This document shows, in pieces, positions 1-8,990 of a stretch of DNA of 64,000 nucleotides; within the stretch, counting starts at the first letter, position 1; every line of letters begins with the position of its first letter. This DNA comes from Amnibacterium sp. CER49 (lineage in GTDB: Bacteria; Actinomycetota; Actinomycetes; Actinomycetales; Microbacteriaceae). The stretch is taken from the NCBI RefSeq assembly GCF_029846255.1, contig NZ_JARVWQ010000001.1, forward strand, positions 1,550,001-1,614,000, given 5' to 3'. The position numbers were made by a program, and so were the translations under genes. The notes beneath the pieces were generated by a model. That model made no database searches, was not told where the DNA came from, and worked only from the letters and a program-made list of their open reading frames with translations.

Positions 1-2
1 AC

Positions 3-1394
3 AGCGGCCACTACTTCTGGGACACCGAGGTGTACGTGATGCCGTTCCTCACGTACACGAACCCGCTGTTCGGACGGAACGCGCTGCTCATGCGCCAGCG
101 CATGCTGCCCGCCGCCCGGCGCCGCGCCCGCCAGCTGAACGAGGGCGGAGCGCTGTTCCCGTGGCGCACGATCAGCGGCGAGGAGGCGAGCGCGTACTAC
201 GCCGCCGGCACCGCGCAGTACCACATCAACGCCGACATCACCTATGCCATCGCGAAGTACGTGCGGGCCACCGGCGACGCCGACTTCCTCGCGCGCGGAG
301 CGATCGACGTCGTCGTCGAGACCGCGCGGCTGTGGACGACGCTCGGCTTCTGGCGCCGCACCGGCGGGGCGACGTTCCACATCCACGGCGTGACCGGACC
401 CGACGAGTACACGACGGTCGTGAACGACAACCTCTTCACGAACGTCATGGCGCGCTTCAACCTCCGCTACGCGGCGGAGTCGGTGCGGATCGTCGCGGAC
501 CAGTTCCCGGAGGCCTACGCCCGGATGGTCGACCGCGTCGGCTTCGACGAGGCGGAGATCGGGGAGTGGGAGCGCGCCGCCGAGGCGATGGTGATCCCGT
601 TCTCCGAGTCGTTCGGCATCCACCCGCAGGACGTGCACTTCCTCGACCGCGAGGTCTGGGACCTCAAGGCGACGCCGCCGGACAAGCTGCCGCTGCTGCT
701 GCACTTCCACCCGCTCGTCATCTACCGGTTCCAGGTGCTGAAGCAGGCCGACGTCGTGCTCGCGCTGTTCCTGCTCTCGGACGAGTTCTCCGACGAGATG
801 AAGCGGGCGGACTTCGAGTACTACGACCCGCTGACGACGGGTGACTCGACGCTCTCCGCGGTCGTGCAGTCGATCATCGCGGCGGAGATCGGGTACCGGG
901 ACCTCGCGCTCGAGTACTTCCACCACGCGGCGTTCGTCGACCTCGACGACCTGCACAACAACGCGAGCGACGGCGTGCACGTCGCCTCGACCGGCGGTGT
1001 GTGGAGCGCGCTCGTCTACGGCTTCGGCGGCATGCGCGACGCGGGGGGCCACCTCACGTTCGACCCGCGGCTGCCCGCCGACTGGCCCGAGCTGCGCTTC
1101 CGGATCCAGTGGCACGGCTCGCGGCTCAAGGTCACGGTCTCGGCCACGGAGCTCGTCGCGCAGGTGCTCTCGGGCGACCCGGTCGAGTTCACGGTGCGCG
1201 GCCAGCGCGTCTCGGTGGCCGCGGGGCTGCCGGCGCGCGTGCCGCTCGTCGGCCAGGGGCCGCTGCTGCACGGACGGCCGAGCGCCGACCGGCTCAGCGC
1301 GACGCGCCGCGACGACGGCTCGCTCATGACGGCGACCGTGCCGATCGTGGGCGGCGACGAGTGGAGCACGAGCGGTACCGACCCCGCGAGCTGA
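3..1394 (+). CDS. Glycoside hydrolase family 65 disaccharide phosphorylase, C-terminal part (5' end outside window)
   Basis: The reading frame is open from the first bases and begins inside the family motif GHYFWDTEVYV, so only the last 463 residues of a protein usually near 800 residues are present. GH65 enzymes phosphorolyse alpha-linked disaccharides such as maltose, trehalose or kojibiose into glucose phosphate plus a sugar, in the cytoplasm. The segment GVTGPDEYTTVVNDN contains the conserved Glu expected to be the general acid (about residue 134 of the fragment). The motif KQADVVLALFLL and the HNNASDGVHVAS stretch are also typical of the family. The last 100 or so residues form the beta-sandwich C-terminal domain. 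The sequence seen does not decide which disaccharide is used. Upstream neighbours are outside the window. Confidence 0.9.
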   Translation, partial: SGHYFWDTEVYVMPFLTYTNPLFGRNALLMRQRMLPAARRRARQLNEGGALFPWRTISGEEASAYYAAGTAQYHINADITYAIAKYVRATGDADFLARGAIDVVVETARLWTTLGFWRRTGGATFHIHGVTGPDEYTTVVNDNLFTNVMARFNLRYAAESVRIVADQFPEAYARMVDRVGFDEAEIGEWERAAEAMVIPFSESFGIHPQDVHFLDREVWDLKATPPDKLPLLLHFHPLVIYRFQVLKQADVVLALFLLSDEFSDEMKRADFEYYDPLTTGDSTLSAVVQSIIAAEIGYRDLALEYFHHAAFVDLDDLHNNASDGVHVASTGGVWSALVYGFGGMRDAGGHLTFDPRLPADWPELRFRIQWHGSRLKVTVSATELVAQVLSGDPVEFTVRGQRVSVAAGLPARVPLVGQGPLLHGRPSADRLSATRRDDGSLMTATVPIVGGDEWSTSGTDPAS

Positions 1395-1428
1395 GCCGCG
1401 GCCCGACCCCTTCGCGCAGACACCGGGC

Positions 1429-1476
1429 GGGTTCCGACGAAGCGGGCGAGTATTCGCGCCCGGAATGTCGGAACCC
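1429..1476. terminator. Bidirectional hairpin between GH65 gene and radA
   Basis: GGGTTCCGAC (1429-1438) pairs exactly with GTCGGAACCC (1467-1476). Inside it CGGGCG (1443-1448) pairs with CGCCCG (1457-1462). The two-part hairpin lies between the stop codons of two convergent genes, so it probably terminates both. A C-run follows on the plus strand, not a T-run, so intrinsic termination is inferred from structure and place only. Confidence 0.6.
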
Positions 1477-1509
1477 CCCCGGTTCTCGTGCCTGCGGGCC
1501 GCGGCGCGG

Positions 1510-2835
1510 CTAGGCGATCGCCATGCCGATCGCGTCGCGCAGCGTGGCGATGTCGGGACCGAGCAGCGTGCCGTAGCCGAGGCGCCGTGCCTCGTTCTCG
1601 CGCCGGCTGCTCTGCGCGGCGGGCCGGATCTCACCGGCGAGGCTGATCTCGCCCGACGCGGCGAGGTTCGTGCGCAGCGCCACGTCGCGGGCCGCGGAGC
1701 CGAGGGCGAGCGCGATCGCGAGGTCGGCGGCGGGCTCGGTGAGCCGCACCCCGCCGACGGTGGACACGTAGACGTCGGACTCGGACAGCTTGACCTTCGC
1801 GTGCCGTTCGAGCACCGCGAGGAGCATGGCGACCCGGTTGCCGTCGACCCCGTTCACGACACGGCGCGGCTGCGCGGACTTCGTGGGGATGACGAGCGCC
1901 TGGATCTCGACGGGGAGGGCCCGGCGGCCCTCCATCGCGATCGTGACGCAGGTGCCGGACTCGGCGCCGACGCTGCGGGAGAGGAACAGGCCACTCGGGT
2001 CGGGCACCTCGGCGATGCCGTCGCCGGTCATCTCGAAGCAGCCGACCTCGTCGGTCGGGCCGAAGCGGTTCTTCACAGCCCGGACGAAGCGGAGCGCCGT
2101 CTGCCGGTCGCCCTCGAACTGGCAGACCACGTCGACGAGGTGCTCGAGCACGCGCGGGCCCGCGATCTGGCCGTCCTTCGTGACGTGTCCGACGAGGAGC
2201 ACGGGCAGGTCGCGCTCCTTCGCGACCCGAGTGAGGGACACGGCGACCTCGCGCACCTGACCGGGGCCGCCGGCGAAGCCGTTGGTCTCGGCGGAGGCGA
2301 CGGTCTGCACCGAGTCGACGATGACGAGGTCGGGCTGCACCTGGTCGATCTGGCCGAGCACGACGGCGAGGTCGGTGTCGGACGACAGCCACAGCGACGG
2401 GTGCAGCGCGCCGGTGCGCTCGGCCCGGAGGCGCACCTGGGACGTCGACTCCTCGGCGCTCACGTAGAGCACCTTGGCGCCTTTGCTCGCGACGTGCGCG
2501 GCGACGGCGAGGAGCAGCGTGCTCTTGCCGACGCCGGGCTCGCCCGAGAGCAGGATGACGGCGCCCGGCACGATGCCGCCCCCGAGCACGCGGTCGAACT
2601 CGGCGACGCCGCTCGGCCGCCGCCGCATGGCGTCGGCCGGGACGTCGCTGATGAGGCGGGCCTGCCGGGACGGCGGCACCGCGGCCGGCTGCACGCGACC
2701 GAGGGCGGCCTCGACCTCGGCGACCGTGCCCCAGCCCTGGCACTCGGCGCAGCGGCCGACCCACTTGGTGGTCCGCCAGCCGCACTCGGAGCAGCGGAAG
2801 CCCTGCGGGGTGGGGCGTGTGCGTGCGGTCGGCAT
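1510..2835 (-). CDS. radA: DNA repair protein RadA (Sms)
   Basis: 441 residues, the usual length for RadA, a RecA-related ATPase that promotes branch migration of recombination intermediates in the cytoplasm. The N-terminal four-cysteine zinc finger (CSECGW and CAECQGW, residues 13-33) is followed by the Walker A motif GEPGVGKST near residue 100. The RadA-specific motif KNRFG lies near residue 255, and a Lon-like C-terminal domain ends the protein. The open frame extends 60 residues further upstream, but that extension runs through the tRNA-Ser gene and lacks family sequence. The ATG at 2835, giving MPTARTRP, is therefore the start. The gene is single and converges on the GH65 gene. Confidence 0.96.
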   Translation of the reverse strand: MPTARTRPTPQGFRCSECGWRTTKWVGRCAECQGWGTVAEVEAALGRVQPAAVPPSRQARLISDVPADAMRRRPSGVAEFDRVLGGGIVPGAVILLSGEPGVGKSTLLLAVAAHVASKGAKVLYVSAEESTSQVRLRAERTGALHPSLWLSSDTDLAVVLGQIDQVQPDLVIVDSVQTVASAETNGFAGGPGQVREVAVSLTRVAKERDLPVLLVGHVTKDGQIAGPRVLEHLVDVVCQFEGDRQTALRFVRAVKNRFGPTDEVGCFEMTGDGIAEVPDPSGLFLSRSVGAESGTCVTIAMEGRRALPVEIQALVIPTKSAQPRRVVNGVDGNRVAMLLAVLERHAKVKLSESDVYVSTVGGVRLTEPAADLAIALALGSAARDVALRTNLAASGEISLAGEIRPAAQSSRRENEARRLGYGTLLGPDIATLRDAIGMAIA

Positions 2836-2930
2836 GCTTCGAAGGTACGTGCGAGCACCGACAGCACCGGGAGGGCGGCGCGGCGAGCCGCGCGAGGCCC
2901 GGCCGCGCGAGTTCCCGTACACTCGTCCGC

Positions 2931-3017
2931 GGTGGCGTGTCCGAGCGGCCGAAGGAGCATGTCTCGAAAACATGTGTGGGGGTGACTCCACCGTGGGTTC
3001 AAATCCCACCGCCACCG
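2931..3017 (+). tRNA. tRNA-Ser (anticodon CGA)
   Basis: The acceptor stem GGTGGCG (2931-2937) pairs with CGCCACC (3010-3016), with discriminator G at 3017. The T arm is GTGGG-TTCAAAT-CCCAC. A long variable arm, GTGGGGG...CTCCAC, follows the anticodon stem and is typical of serine tRNA. The anticodon loop CTCGAAA places the anticodon CGA at 2965-2967, reading UCG codons. CCA is not encoded. TACACT (2918-2923) just upstream may be the -10 box. Confidence 0.95.
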
Positions 3018-3020
3018 CCG

Positions 3021-3070
3021 GACAGAACCGCCGCGGTCCCCAGTGATCAGGGGACCGCGGCGGTTCTGTC
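3021..3070 (+). terminator. Long perfect hairpin after tRNA-Ser
   Basis: A 21-base arm (3021-3041, starting GACAGAACCGCC) is exactly complementary to 3050-3070 across an 8-base loop (AGTGATCA). It begins four bases after the tRNA and is the likely terminator or 3'-processing signal. It has no T-tract. The length and perfection of the stem are unusual for a terminator. Confidence 0.75.
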
Positions 3071-3149
3071 GTCGGACTGGATCGCGCGGCTGGCGGCGGT
3101 GCGGCGGAGATCGCGCGGCCTCACGCGGGGCATACCCGCGCCGCAAGCG

Positions 3150-5003
3150 TCACACGCGAGGCATCCAGACGCGCATCGGTCCCACGCCTCGGTTCGCCCA
3201 TTCGAAATAGGGAACGGCAGTCGCGGTCACCCCGCGATCCGGGGCCCCTCCCCGCCCGATCTGGACCGCCTCGAAGCGGAGGGCGATGTCGCCCTCCACG
3301 AGGCCTGGCCCCGGCACCTCCGCCATCTCGAGAGGGCCCTTCAGCCGGAGGTCGTCGAGGACGACGCCTTCAGGCTGGTCGACCTGCTCGAGGGCGTAGA
3401 CGAGCGGTCCTCGCTCGATCGCCACGGCCCCCCGCACCGCATCCACCCGGTCGTCGGCCTCCGTCAGGCGGGCCCTCATAGGAAGCTGCAGCGCCACCCG
3501 GTCGCCCGGGTGCAGGGGCCGGTCGACAAGCGCGTATGCGCCGGGCTCGATGCTCCTTCCGTCGAGCGTCGCGCCGGCCGCCCACTCAGGGACGCGGAGG
3601 GCGAGCGTGGCCCCTTCTCGCGCCTCGTGCACCGCGATGTCGACGGTCCCGTCGAACGGGTAGCCCGTCTGCACCTCGATCGAGAGCCCGCGGCCGGCGA
3701 AGCGCCCGGTCGCGTACTGGTGCAGCTGCAAGCCGTCGTCCGACCCGGTCGCCACGTAGCCGGCGATGCTGGCCACGGTGCGCATGACGTTGGGCGGGCA
3801 GCAGGCCACGTCGAACCAAGGGCGGCGTCCGTTCGCCGCGCTGCGCTCCGTGTCCGGACTCGCATCCGCTCGAAGATGCAGCGTGTTGACGTAGAAGAAC
3901 TCCTGGCCTCCGAGGGACACCCCCGGCAGCATCGCGTTCAGCAGCATCCGCTCGATCTGATCCGCGTAGCGCGCCTCGCCGGTCGACAGCAGCATCCGCC
4001 AGGCCCACTGGGCGGCGCCGATCGCCGCACACGTCTCCGCATAGGCGCGGTCCGGCGGCAGCTCGTACGGGTCGCCGAACGCCTCCCCCTCCCAGCGAGC
4101 GCCGAGGCCCCCGGTCACGTACTGCTTCGCCGTCGTCATGCCCGTGTACTGCTCCGCCAGCGCATCCACCAGGTCGCGGTCGCGCGTCTCGGCCGCCACG
4201 TCCGCCGCGCCCGCCGCCAGATAGACCGCCCGGACGGCATGTCCCTCCGGGCTCCTGGTCTCTCGAACGGGGACGCGGTCGGAGAAGTAGGTGAGGTCCA
4301 AGGACGGGTCCTGCTCGTGGAGGAGCCCATGGCCTCGCTCCTCGACGAAGCGGGATGCGAGCTGCAGGTAGTCGTCGCGGCCGGTTTCGCGGTAGAGCTC
4401 GACCAGCCCCATCTCGACCACCGGGTGCCCTTCCACGTGGGGGCGGCCTCCCGGGCCGAACTCCCGCACCAGATGATCCGCCAGCCGCATGGCGACGTCG
4501 AGCAGCTCCGTGCGGCCCGTGGCCCGGCGCTGGGCGACCGCCGCCTGGAAGAGGTGCCCCGCGCAGTACAGCTCGTGATCGTGGGCCGGGTCGCTGTAGC
4601 GCACGCCCCGTCGCAGCTGCACGACCGTGTCCAGGTAGCCGTCCGGCTCCTGGGCCGCGGCGACGATGCGCGTGATCTCGAGCTGCTCGGCCAGCAGCCG
4701 CTCGTCCGGCTGCCGCCCGTACTCCCAGGCCGCGGCCTCGAGCCACTTGTAGACGTCCGAGTCCGCGAAGATCGGGCCTCGGGCCTCGCCCGACCCGGTC
4801 GCAACCGTCCGGAAGTTGTCGATCACGCCCGACTCGTGCAGTCGACGGAGGCCGTCGGGGATCGAGCTGTCCCGGTTCACCGCTTGCCGGTCCAGCCAGA
4901 ACCCGCCGGTGATCTCGGCGTCCTTCACGTCGAGCGGGCGGAGGACCACATCTGCGTCAGTGCTCAGCGCGGTCGGGTGGCGGAGGTCCTGAACGGTGCT
5001 CAT
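3150..5003 (-). CDS. Glycoside hydrolase family 127 (DUF1680), beta-L-arabinofuranosidase-like
   Basis: 617 residues, matching GH127 in length. Characterised GH127 enzymes release L-arabinofuranose from beta-linked arabino-oligosaccharides using a zinc-bound catalytic cysteine. The expected catalytic set is visible: YAETCAAIGAAQWAW carries the Glu and first Cys, and FDVACCPPNVMRT carries the paired Cys. No signal peptide is visible, so it should act on imported sugars in the cytoplasm. The ATG at 5003 has AGGGAG upstream. It is the last gene of the minus-strand sugar-transport run, 139 bases after the oxidoreductase gene. Sugar specificity is inferred from the family, and other furanosides are possible. 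Confidence 0.9.
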   Translation of the reverse strand: MSTVQDLRHPTALSTDADVVLRPLDVKDAEITGGFWLDRQAVNRDSSIPDGLRRLHESGVIDNFRTVATGSGEARGPIFADSDVYKWLEAAAWEYGRQPDERLLAEQLEITRIVAAAQEPDGYLDTVVQLRRGVRYSDPAHDHELYCAGHLFQAAVAQRRATGRTELLDVAMRLADHLVREFGPGGRPHVEGHPVVEMGLVELYRETGRDDYLQLASRFVEERGHGLLHEQDPSLDLTYFSDRVPVRETRSPEGHAVRAVYLAAGAADVAAETRDRDLVDALAEQYTGMTTAKQYVTGGLGARWEGEAFGDPYELPPDRAYAETCAAIGAAQWAWRMLLSTGEARYADQIERMLLNAMLPGVSLGGQEFFYVNTLHLRADASPDTERSAANGRRPWFDVACCPPNVMRTVASIAGYVATGSDDGLQLHQYATGRFAGRGLSIEVQTGYPFDGTVDIAVHEAREGATLALRVPEWAAGATLDGRSIEPGAYALVDRPLHPGDRVALQLPMRARLTEADDRVDAVRGAVAIERGPLVYALEQVDQPEGVVLDDLRLKGPLEMAEVPGPGLVEGDIALRFEAVQIGRGGAPDRGVTATAVPYFEWANRGVGPMRVWMPRV

Positions 5004-5142
5004 CGATATCTCCCTGGCTCGATCGAGCCGTGGCGTGGGGTGGCTGACGGAGGCAACGTGCCCGGCGAAGCCTCATGAGACGAGCCGGCCCGGGCAGGTC
5101 GATCAGATCGGATCGGTGCGGGCCGTGCGCCTTCGCGCCGGC

Positions 5143-6261
5143 TCATACAGTCGTCGCCGTCGAGTCACGCAGCCCGAGGTGCGCGGCCGCGCTTCCCCAA
5201 CTCGTCATCGCCGCGCGATGGTCGGGTGCGAGATCCCGCTGCAACGCCTCGTGCCACGCCTCGTCGAGGAGGCGGGCGATCTCGACGCGTTCGCCGCTCG
5301 AGGCGGACCGCACCGCGGCCTCGACCATCGCGAGCGTGAGGACGTTCTCGTGGATCTCCCCCGAGGTCGGGGTCCCTCCCGTGCGGACCGCCTGCACGAA
5401 GTCGGCGAGCGAGCCGTCGATCGACTCCGCCGGCCCCGGTGGGACGACGAGTCGCTCCGCATCGCCCGACCCCGTCTGCACGACGACCTCGGCTTCGCCG
5501 TCCCAGCTCGCCGTGCCCTCTGCTCCTCCGACGCGCCAGGAACCGTTCCAGGAGGTCTCGAGCCCCGGGGCGACCCAGCTGCCGGTGTACTGGAAGCGCG
5601 CTCCGCCTGCGAACTCGAAGAGCGCGCTGGCGGCCGCGTCTCCGCGGAACCAGCTCCAGGAGGGGTTGAACGACTGGCAGGTGACGCTCACGGGGGCGCT
5701 GCCGAGGAGGTAGCGCGCGACGTCGAAGGCGTGGATCGCCATGTCGACGAGGAGGGGGTGGTCCATCTCCTCGCGGAATCCTCCGAAGTGCGGAGCCTTC
5801 ATGAACTCGGTGCTGAGGAACTCGACGCCGCCGAGGCCGGCGGCGCGCTGCCTGAGTGTCGCGAGTGCGGCGTAGTACCGGCGCGACTGGCTCACCATCA
5901 GCAGCTTCCCGCTCACCTCGGCGGCCGCGGTGAGGACGAGCGCATCGCGGACGGTCGGGGTGACGGGCTTCTCGCAGAGGACCGCGAGCCCGGCGCGGAG
6001 GGCGCCGAGGTTGACCGGCAGGTGCGCTCCGGGCACGGTGACGTCGACGACGGCCCGTGCCCCGGTGCGCTCGGCGAGTTCGGCGGCGTCGGTGCCGACG
6101 GGTACGTCCTGGCCGAGCTCGGCGAGCGCCGACTCCGCGATGGCGGCGTCGAGCTCGACGACCCCGACGAGCTCGACATCGGGTGACCGCGTGATCGCGT
6201 CGAGCCACGCCCGCCCCATCGCCCCCGCTCCGACCTGGATCACCGGAAGCGGGGCGGTCAT
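5143..6261 (-). CDS. Gfo/Idh/MocA family NAD(P)-dependent oxidoreductase
   Basis: 372 residues. The N-terminal Rossmann fold starts with IQVGAGAMGRAW, the dinucleotide-binding loop. CEKPVTP near residue 95 is the family EKP motif. HAFDVARYLLG near residue 180 supplies the usual active-site His and Asp in a substrate-binding half-barrel. Members oxidise or epimerise sugars and inositols in the cytoplasm. The open frame runs further upstream, but the ATG at 6261 gives the canonical start and overlaps the ThuA stop codon by four bases (ATGA), so translation is probably coupled. The pairing with ThuA suggests the two proteins act on the same transported sugar. The substrate is not known. Confidence 0.9.
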   Translation of the reverse strand: MTAPLPVIQVGAGAMGRAWLDAITRSPDVELVGVVELDAAIAESALAELGQDVPVGTDAAELAERTGARAVVDVTVPGAHLPVNLGALRAGLAVLCEKPVTPTVRDALVLTAAAEVSGKLLMVSQSRRYYAALATLRQRAAGLGGVEFLSTEFMKAPHFGGFREEMDHPLLVDMAIHAFDVARYLLGSAPVSVTCQSFNPSWSWFRGDAAASALFEFAGGARFQYTGSWVAPGLETSWNGSWRVGGAEGTASWDGEAEVVVQTGSGDAERLVVPPGPAESIDGSLADFVQAVRTGGTPTSGEIHENVLTLAMVEAAVRSASSGERVEIARLLDEAWHEALQRDLAPDHRAAMTSWGSAAAHLGLRDSTATTV

Positions 6262-7058
6262 GCCTGGCCGCCGCGGTGCTCGGCGTCGAGGGCGCCCTGG
6301 TAGCCGTGGCCATGGAAGAAGTCGCCGGTCTCGTAGCGGAGCAGCGTTGGGAGCGCGGGCTCGGGACGCGTGGGAGCGGCCCATTCGACGGCGTTGGCGA
6401 TGACCCGCCGCACGTCCCGGTGGTGGTACACCGGGAAGTCCTGGTCACCGGGGCTGAAGTAGAAGATCTTGCCGTTACCGCGGCGGAAGGTGCAGCCGCT
6501 GCGGAAGACCTCGCCGCCCGAGAACGAGCTGATGAAGACGAGCTCATCCGGTACCGGGATGTCGAACTGCTCGCCGTACATCTCCTGCTCGGGGATCTCG
6601 ATCGGGTGCGGGACGCCTCGGGCGATCGGATGGCTCGGGTTGACCGTCCAGACGAGCTCGCGGTCGTGCTCGCTCCGCCAGCGGAGCGTGCACGTCGTCC
6701 CCATCAGCTTGACGAAGAGCTTCGACCAGTGCCCCGAGTGCAGCACGATCAGGCCCATCCCCTCGAGCACCCGGCGGTGCACCCGCTCGACGACCTCGTC
6801 GTCGACCTCGCCGTGGGCGGCGTGGCCCCACCAGGTGAGCACGTCGGTGCCGGCGAGCACCTCCTCGCTCAGGCCGTGCTCCGGCTCGTCGAGGGTCGCG
6901 GTGCGCACGGAGACCGACTCGCCGAGGTTCTCCTCGATGCCGGCCCGGATCGCGCCGTGCATACCGTCCGGGTAGAGCTCTCGCACGTGCGGCTCGGTCT
7001 GCTCGTGCCGGTTCTCACCCCACACGAGGACGTTGAGCGGTCGATTCGAAGCAGGCAT
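6258..7058 (-). CDS. ThuA domain protein (trehalose-utilisation type)
   Basis: 266 residues covered by a ThuA domain, a glutamine-amidotransferase-like fold found in sugar-uptake operons. Visible family features are VLVWGENRHEQ at the start, DVLTWWGHAAHG near residue 75, GLIVLHSGHWSK near residue 100 and KIFYFSPGDQDFPVYHH near residue 215. In rhizobia the thu genes serve trehalose and related disaccharide breakdown, probably through 3-keto intermediates. The exact reaction of ThuA here is not known. An ATG seven codons upstream (7079) is possible. The ATG at 7058 is preferred because GAAAGGA precedes it, though at a long spacing of 12 bases. It lies 63 bases downstream of the permease gene. 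Confidence 0.85.
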   Translation of the reverse strand: MPASNRPLNVLVWGENRHEQTEPHVRELYPDGMHGAIRAGIEENLGESVSVRTATLDEPEHGLSEEVLAGTDVLTWWGHAAHGEVDDEVVERVHRRVLEGMGLIVLHSGHWSKLFVKLMGTTCTLRWRSEHDRELVWTVNPSHPIARGVPHPIEIPEQEMYGEQFDIPVPDELVFISSFSGGEVFRSGCTFRRGNGKIFYFSPGDQDFPVYHHRDVRRVIANAVEWAAPTRPEPALPTLLRYETGDFFHGHGYQGALDAEHRGGQA

Positions 7059-7121
7059 GGGCTGCGCTGGTCCTTTCATGGACGGACTGGAAGGGAAACG
7101 ATCCCGGAGACGGGATCCGAG

Positions 7122-7985
7122 CTACTTGACCGCGCCGCCGAGCGCGCCGGCGGCGATGTAGCGCTGCGCGATCACGAGCAGCACCGCGGCGGGCAGCGAC
7201 GCAAGGACGGCGGTGGCCATCACCGGACCCCAGTTGGTGACGTTGGAGCCGATGTAGTTGTAGATGCCGAGCGTGATCGGTCGGACCGCGGTCGTCGACG
7301 TGAGCGTGAGCGCGATGAGGAAGTCCCCCCACGCGCCGAGGAATGTGAACAGGGCGGCCGTCACGATCGCGTTGCGGCTGATCGGCACCACGATCGAGAT
7401 GAAGGCGCGGAAGTTGTTCGCGCCGTCCACGAGCGCCGCCTCGACGAGGCTCGACGGGATCGACTCCATGAACGCCCGCATCAGCAGGATCGAGAACGGG
7501 ATCTGCGCCGCGGCGTCGGCCAGGATCAGCCCGAGATAGCTGTTCAGCAGCCCCACGTCGTTGAAGAGCGTGTAGAGCGCGTTCGCGATGACGATCGTCG
7601 GGATCATCTGCGTCACGAGCAGCACCAGCAGGAACGCTCCCGTGCCGCGCATCCGGAACCGGGCGAGCCCGTACGCGGCCGGGGTCGCGAACACCAGTGT
7701 CACGATGACCGAGCCCAGGCTCACGATCATGCTGGTCAGGAAGTTCTGGCTCTGCTGCTGAAAGGCGGCGATGTACCCGTCGAACGTCGGGCTCGTCGGG
7801 AACCACGTCATCGACGCAGCACCCTGGGCCCCCTGCAGGCTGCTGTTCACCATCCAGTAGACGGGGAAGATCATCAGCGCCAGGAACAGCACCCCGAGCG
7901 CGCTCATCAGCAGCGAGCGGCCCCCGCTACGAGGACGGCGCGGAGCGGCGACGCGCGCCGGCAGTGCGCCTACCGAGGTCGTCAT
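7122..7985 (-). CDS. Carbohydrate ABC transporter permease (MalG type)
   Basis: 287 residues with about six membrane segments. The first follows a basic N-terminal tail and starts near residue 27 (LLMSALGVLFLALMIFPVYW). The EAA loop that contacts the ATPase is visible as EAALVDGANNFRAF near residue 195. It belongs to the CUT1 sugar-importer class and forms the membrane channel with the neighbouring permease. Its ATG overlaps the stop codon of the upstream permease gene by four bases (ATGA). Confidence 0.93.
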   Translation of the reverse strand: MTTSVGALPARVAAPRRPRSGGRSLLMSALGVLFLALMIFPVYWMVNSSLQGAQGAASMTWFPTSPTFDGYIAAFQQQSQNFLTSMIVSLGSVIVTLVFATPAAYGLARFRMRGTGAFLLVLLVTQMIPTIVIANALYTLFNDVGLLNSYLGLILADAAAQIPFSILLMRAFMESIPSSLVEAALVDGANNFRAFISIVVPISRNAIVTAALFTFLGAWGDFLIALTLTSTTAVRPITLGIYNYIGSNVTNWGPVMATAVLASLPAAVLLVIAQRYIAAGALGGAVK

Positions 7986-8935
7986 TCGTCGACCGCCTTC
8001 CGGGAGAGGGAGATGTACACGATGGCGAAGACGAACGACACGACGATCAGCACGTTGCTGACGGCGGCGCCCTCACCGAACTGGAAGTTCACGAACGACT
8101 GGTGGTAGGCGTTCGTCGCGAGGGTCTGTGTCGAGTTCGCGGGGCCGCCGCCCGTGAGGCCGAGGATGATGTCGACGACCTTCAGCGTGTAGACGACGCC
8201 GAGCACGATCACGACGCTCACGACGGACCGGATGCTCGGCCAGGTGATGTAGCGGAAGGCACGGACGCCGACCGCCCCGTCGAGCGACGCGGCCTCGTAG
8301 AGCTCCTGCGGCACGCTCTGCAGGCCGCTGTACAGGATCGTCGTGTTGAACGGGATCCCCAGCCAGATGTTCACCCCGATCACCGCCACGAGCGCGAGGT
8401 TCGGGCTCACCAGCCACGGCACCGCGGGGATCCCGAAGAGGCCGAGGAACTGGTTCACCGCCCCGCTGTCCTGGTCGAGCATCCACTTCCACACCGCGCT
8501 GGAGGCGATGAGCGGCAGCAGCCACGGCAGCAGCAGCAGGCCCCGCAGGAAGCCGCTCAGCGGGAAGCTCCGCTTGAAGAACAGCGCGAGGCCGAGACCG
8601 ATCACGAACTGCGCGACGATCGAGCCGATCGTGAACAGCGCCGTGTTCACGACCGTGGTCGTGAACAGGCTGCTCCCGAACGTCGCCGCGTAGTTCTTGA
8701 AACCGACCCAGGGCGCCTCCCCGGTGAAGAACGTGCGGGTCGAGTAGTCCTGGAAGGACATGACCACGTTCTTCACGACCGGATACCCGAAGAACACGGC
8801 GACGTAGAGCACCGCCGGCGCGATGAACAGCCACCGCGACAGGCTGCTCAGCACCCGCGCCCTCGGTCGTCCCGGATGTCCTGCCACGACGGCCGCGGGA
8901 CGACTCCCGACCGCTGCCTCGACCGACGCGCTCAT
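7982..8935 (-). CDS. Carbohydrate ABC transporter permease (MalF type)
   Basis: 317 residues. A first membrane segment is near residue 32 (WLFIAPAVLYVAVFFGYPV) and about five more follow. The EAA loop reads EAASLDGAVGVRAFRY near residue 220. It is the MalF-like partner of the next gene in a CUT1 importer. A strong ribosome site (GGAGGAGGG) precedes its ATG. No ATP-binding subunit is encoded in this cluster, so a shared MsiK/MalK-type ATPase elsewhere in the genome is probably used, as is common in actinobacteria. Confidence 0.93.
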   Translation of the reverse strand: MSASVEAAVGSRPAAVVAGHPGRPRARVLSSLSRWLFIAPAVLYVAVFFGYPVVKNVVMSFQDYSTRTFFTGEAPWVGFKNYAATFGSSLFTTTVVNTALFTIGSIVAQFVIGLGLALFFKRSFPLSGFLRGLLLLPWLLPLIASSAVWKWMLDQDSGAVNQFLGLFGIPAVPWLVSPNLALVAVIGVNIWLGIPFNTTILYSGLQSVPQELYEAASLDGAVGVRAFRYITWPSIRSVVSVVIVLGVVYTLKVVDIILGLTGGGPANSTQTLATNAYHQSFVNFQFGEGAAVSNVLIVVSFVFAIVYISLSRKAVDE

Positions 8936-8954
8936 CGGTCCCTCCTCCCTGGAG

Positions 8955-8984
8955 CGGTGGGGGGCGGTGCGCCGCCCCCCACCG
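8955..8984 (-). terminator. Intercistronic hairpin between binding-protein and permease genes
   Basis: CGGTGGGGGGCGG (8955-8967) and CCGCCCCCCACCG (8972-8984) form a perfect 13-pair stem with loop TGCG. It lies in the 55-base gap after the binding-protein gene. Such a hairpin usually stabilises or partly terminates the message, so that binding protein outnumbers permease. That role is inferred from position. Confidence 0.65.
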
Positions 8985-8990
8985 ACCGGC

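Noticed and set aside
2836-3015. 60-residue N-terminal extension of RadA
   Set aside because: It overlaps the tRNA-Ser gene. The conserved zinc finger begins 13 residues after the ATG at 2835.
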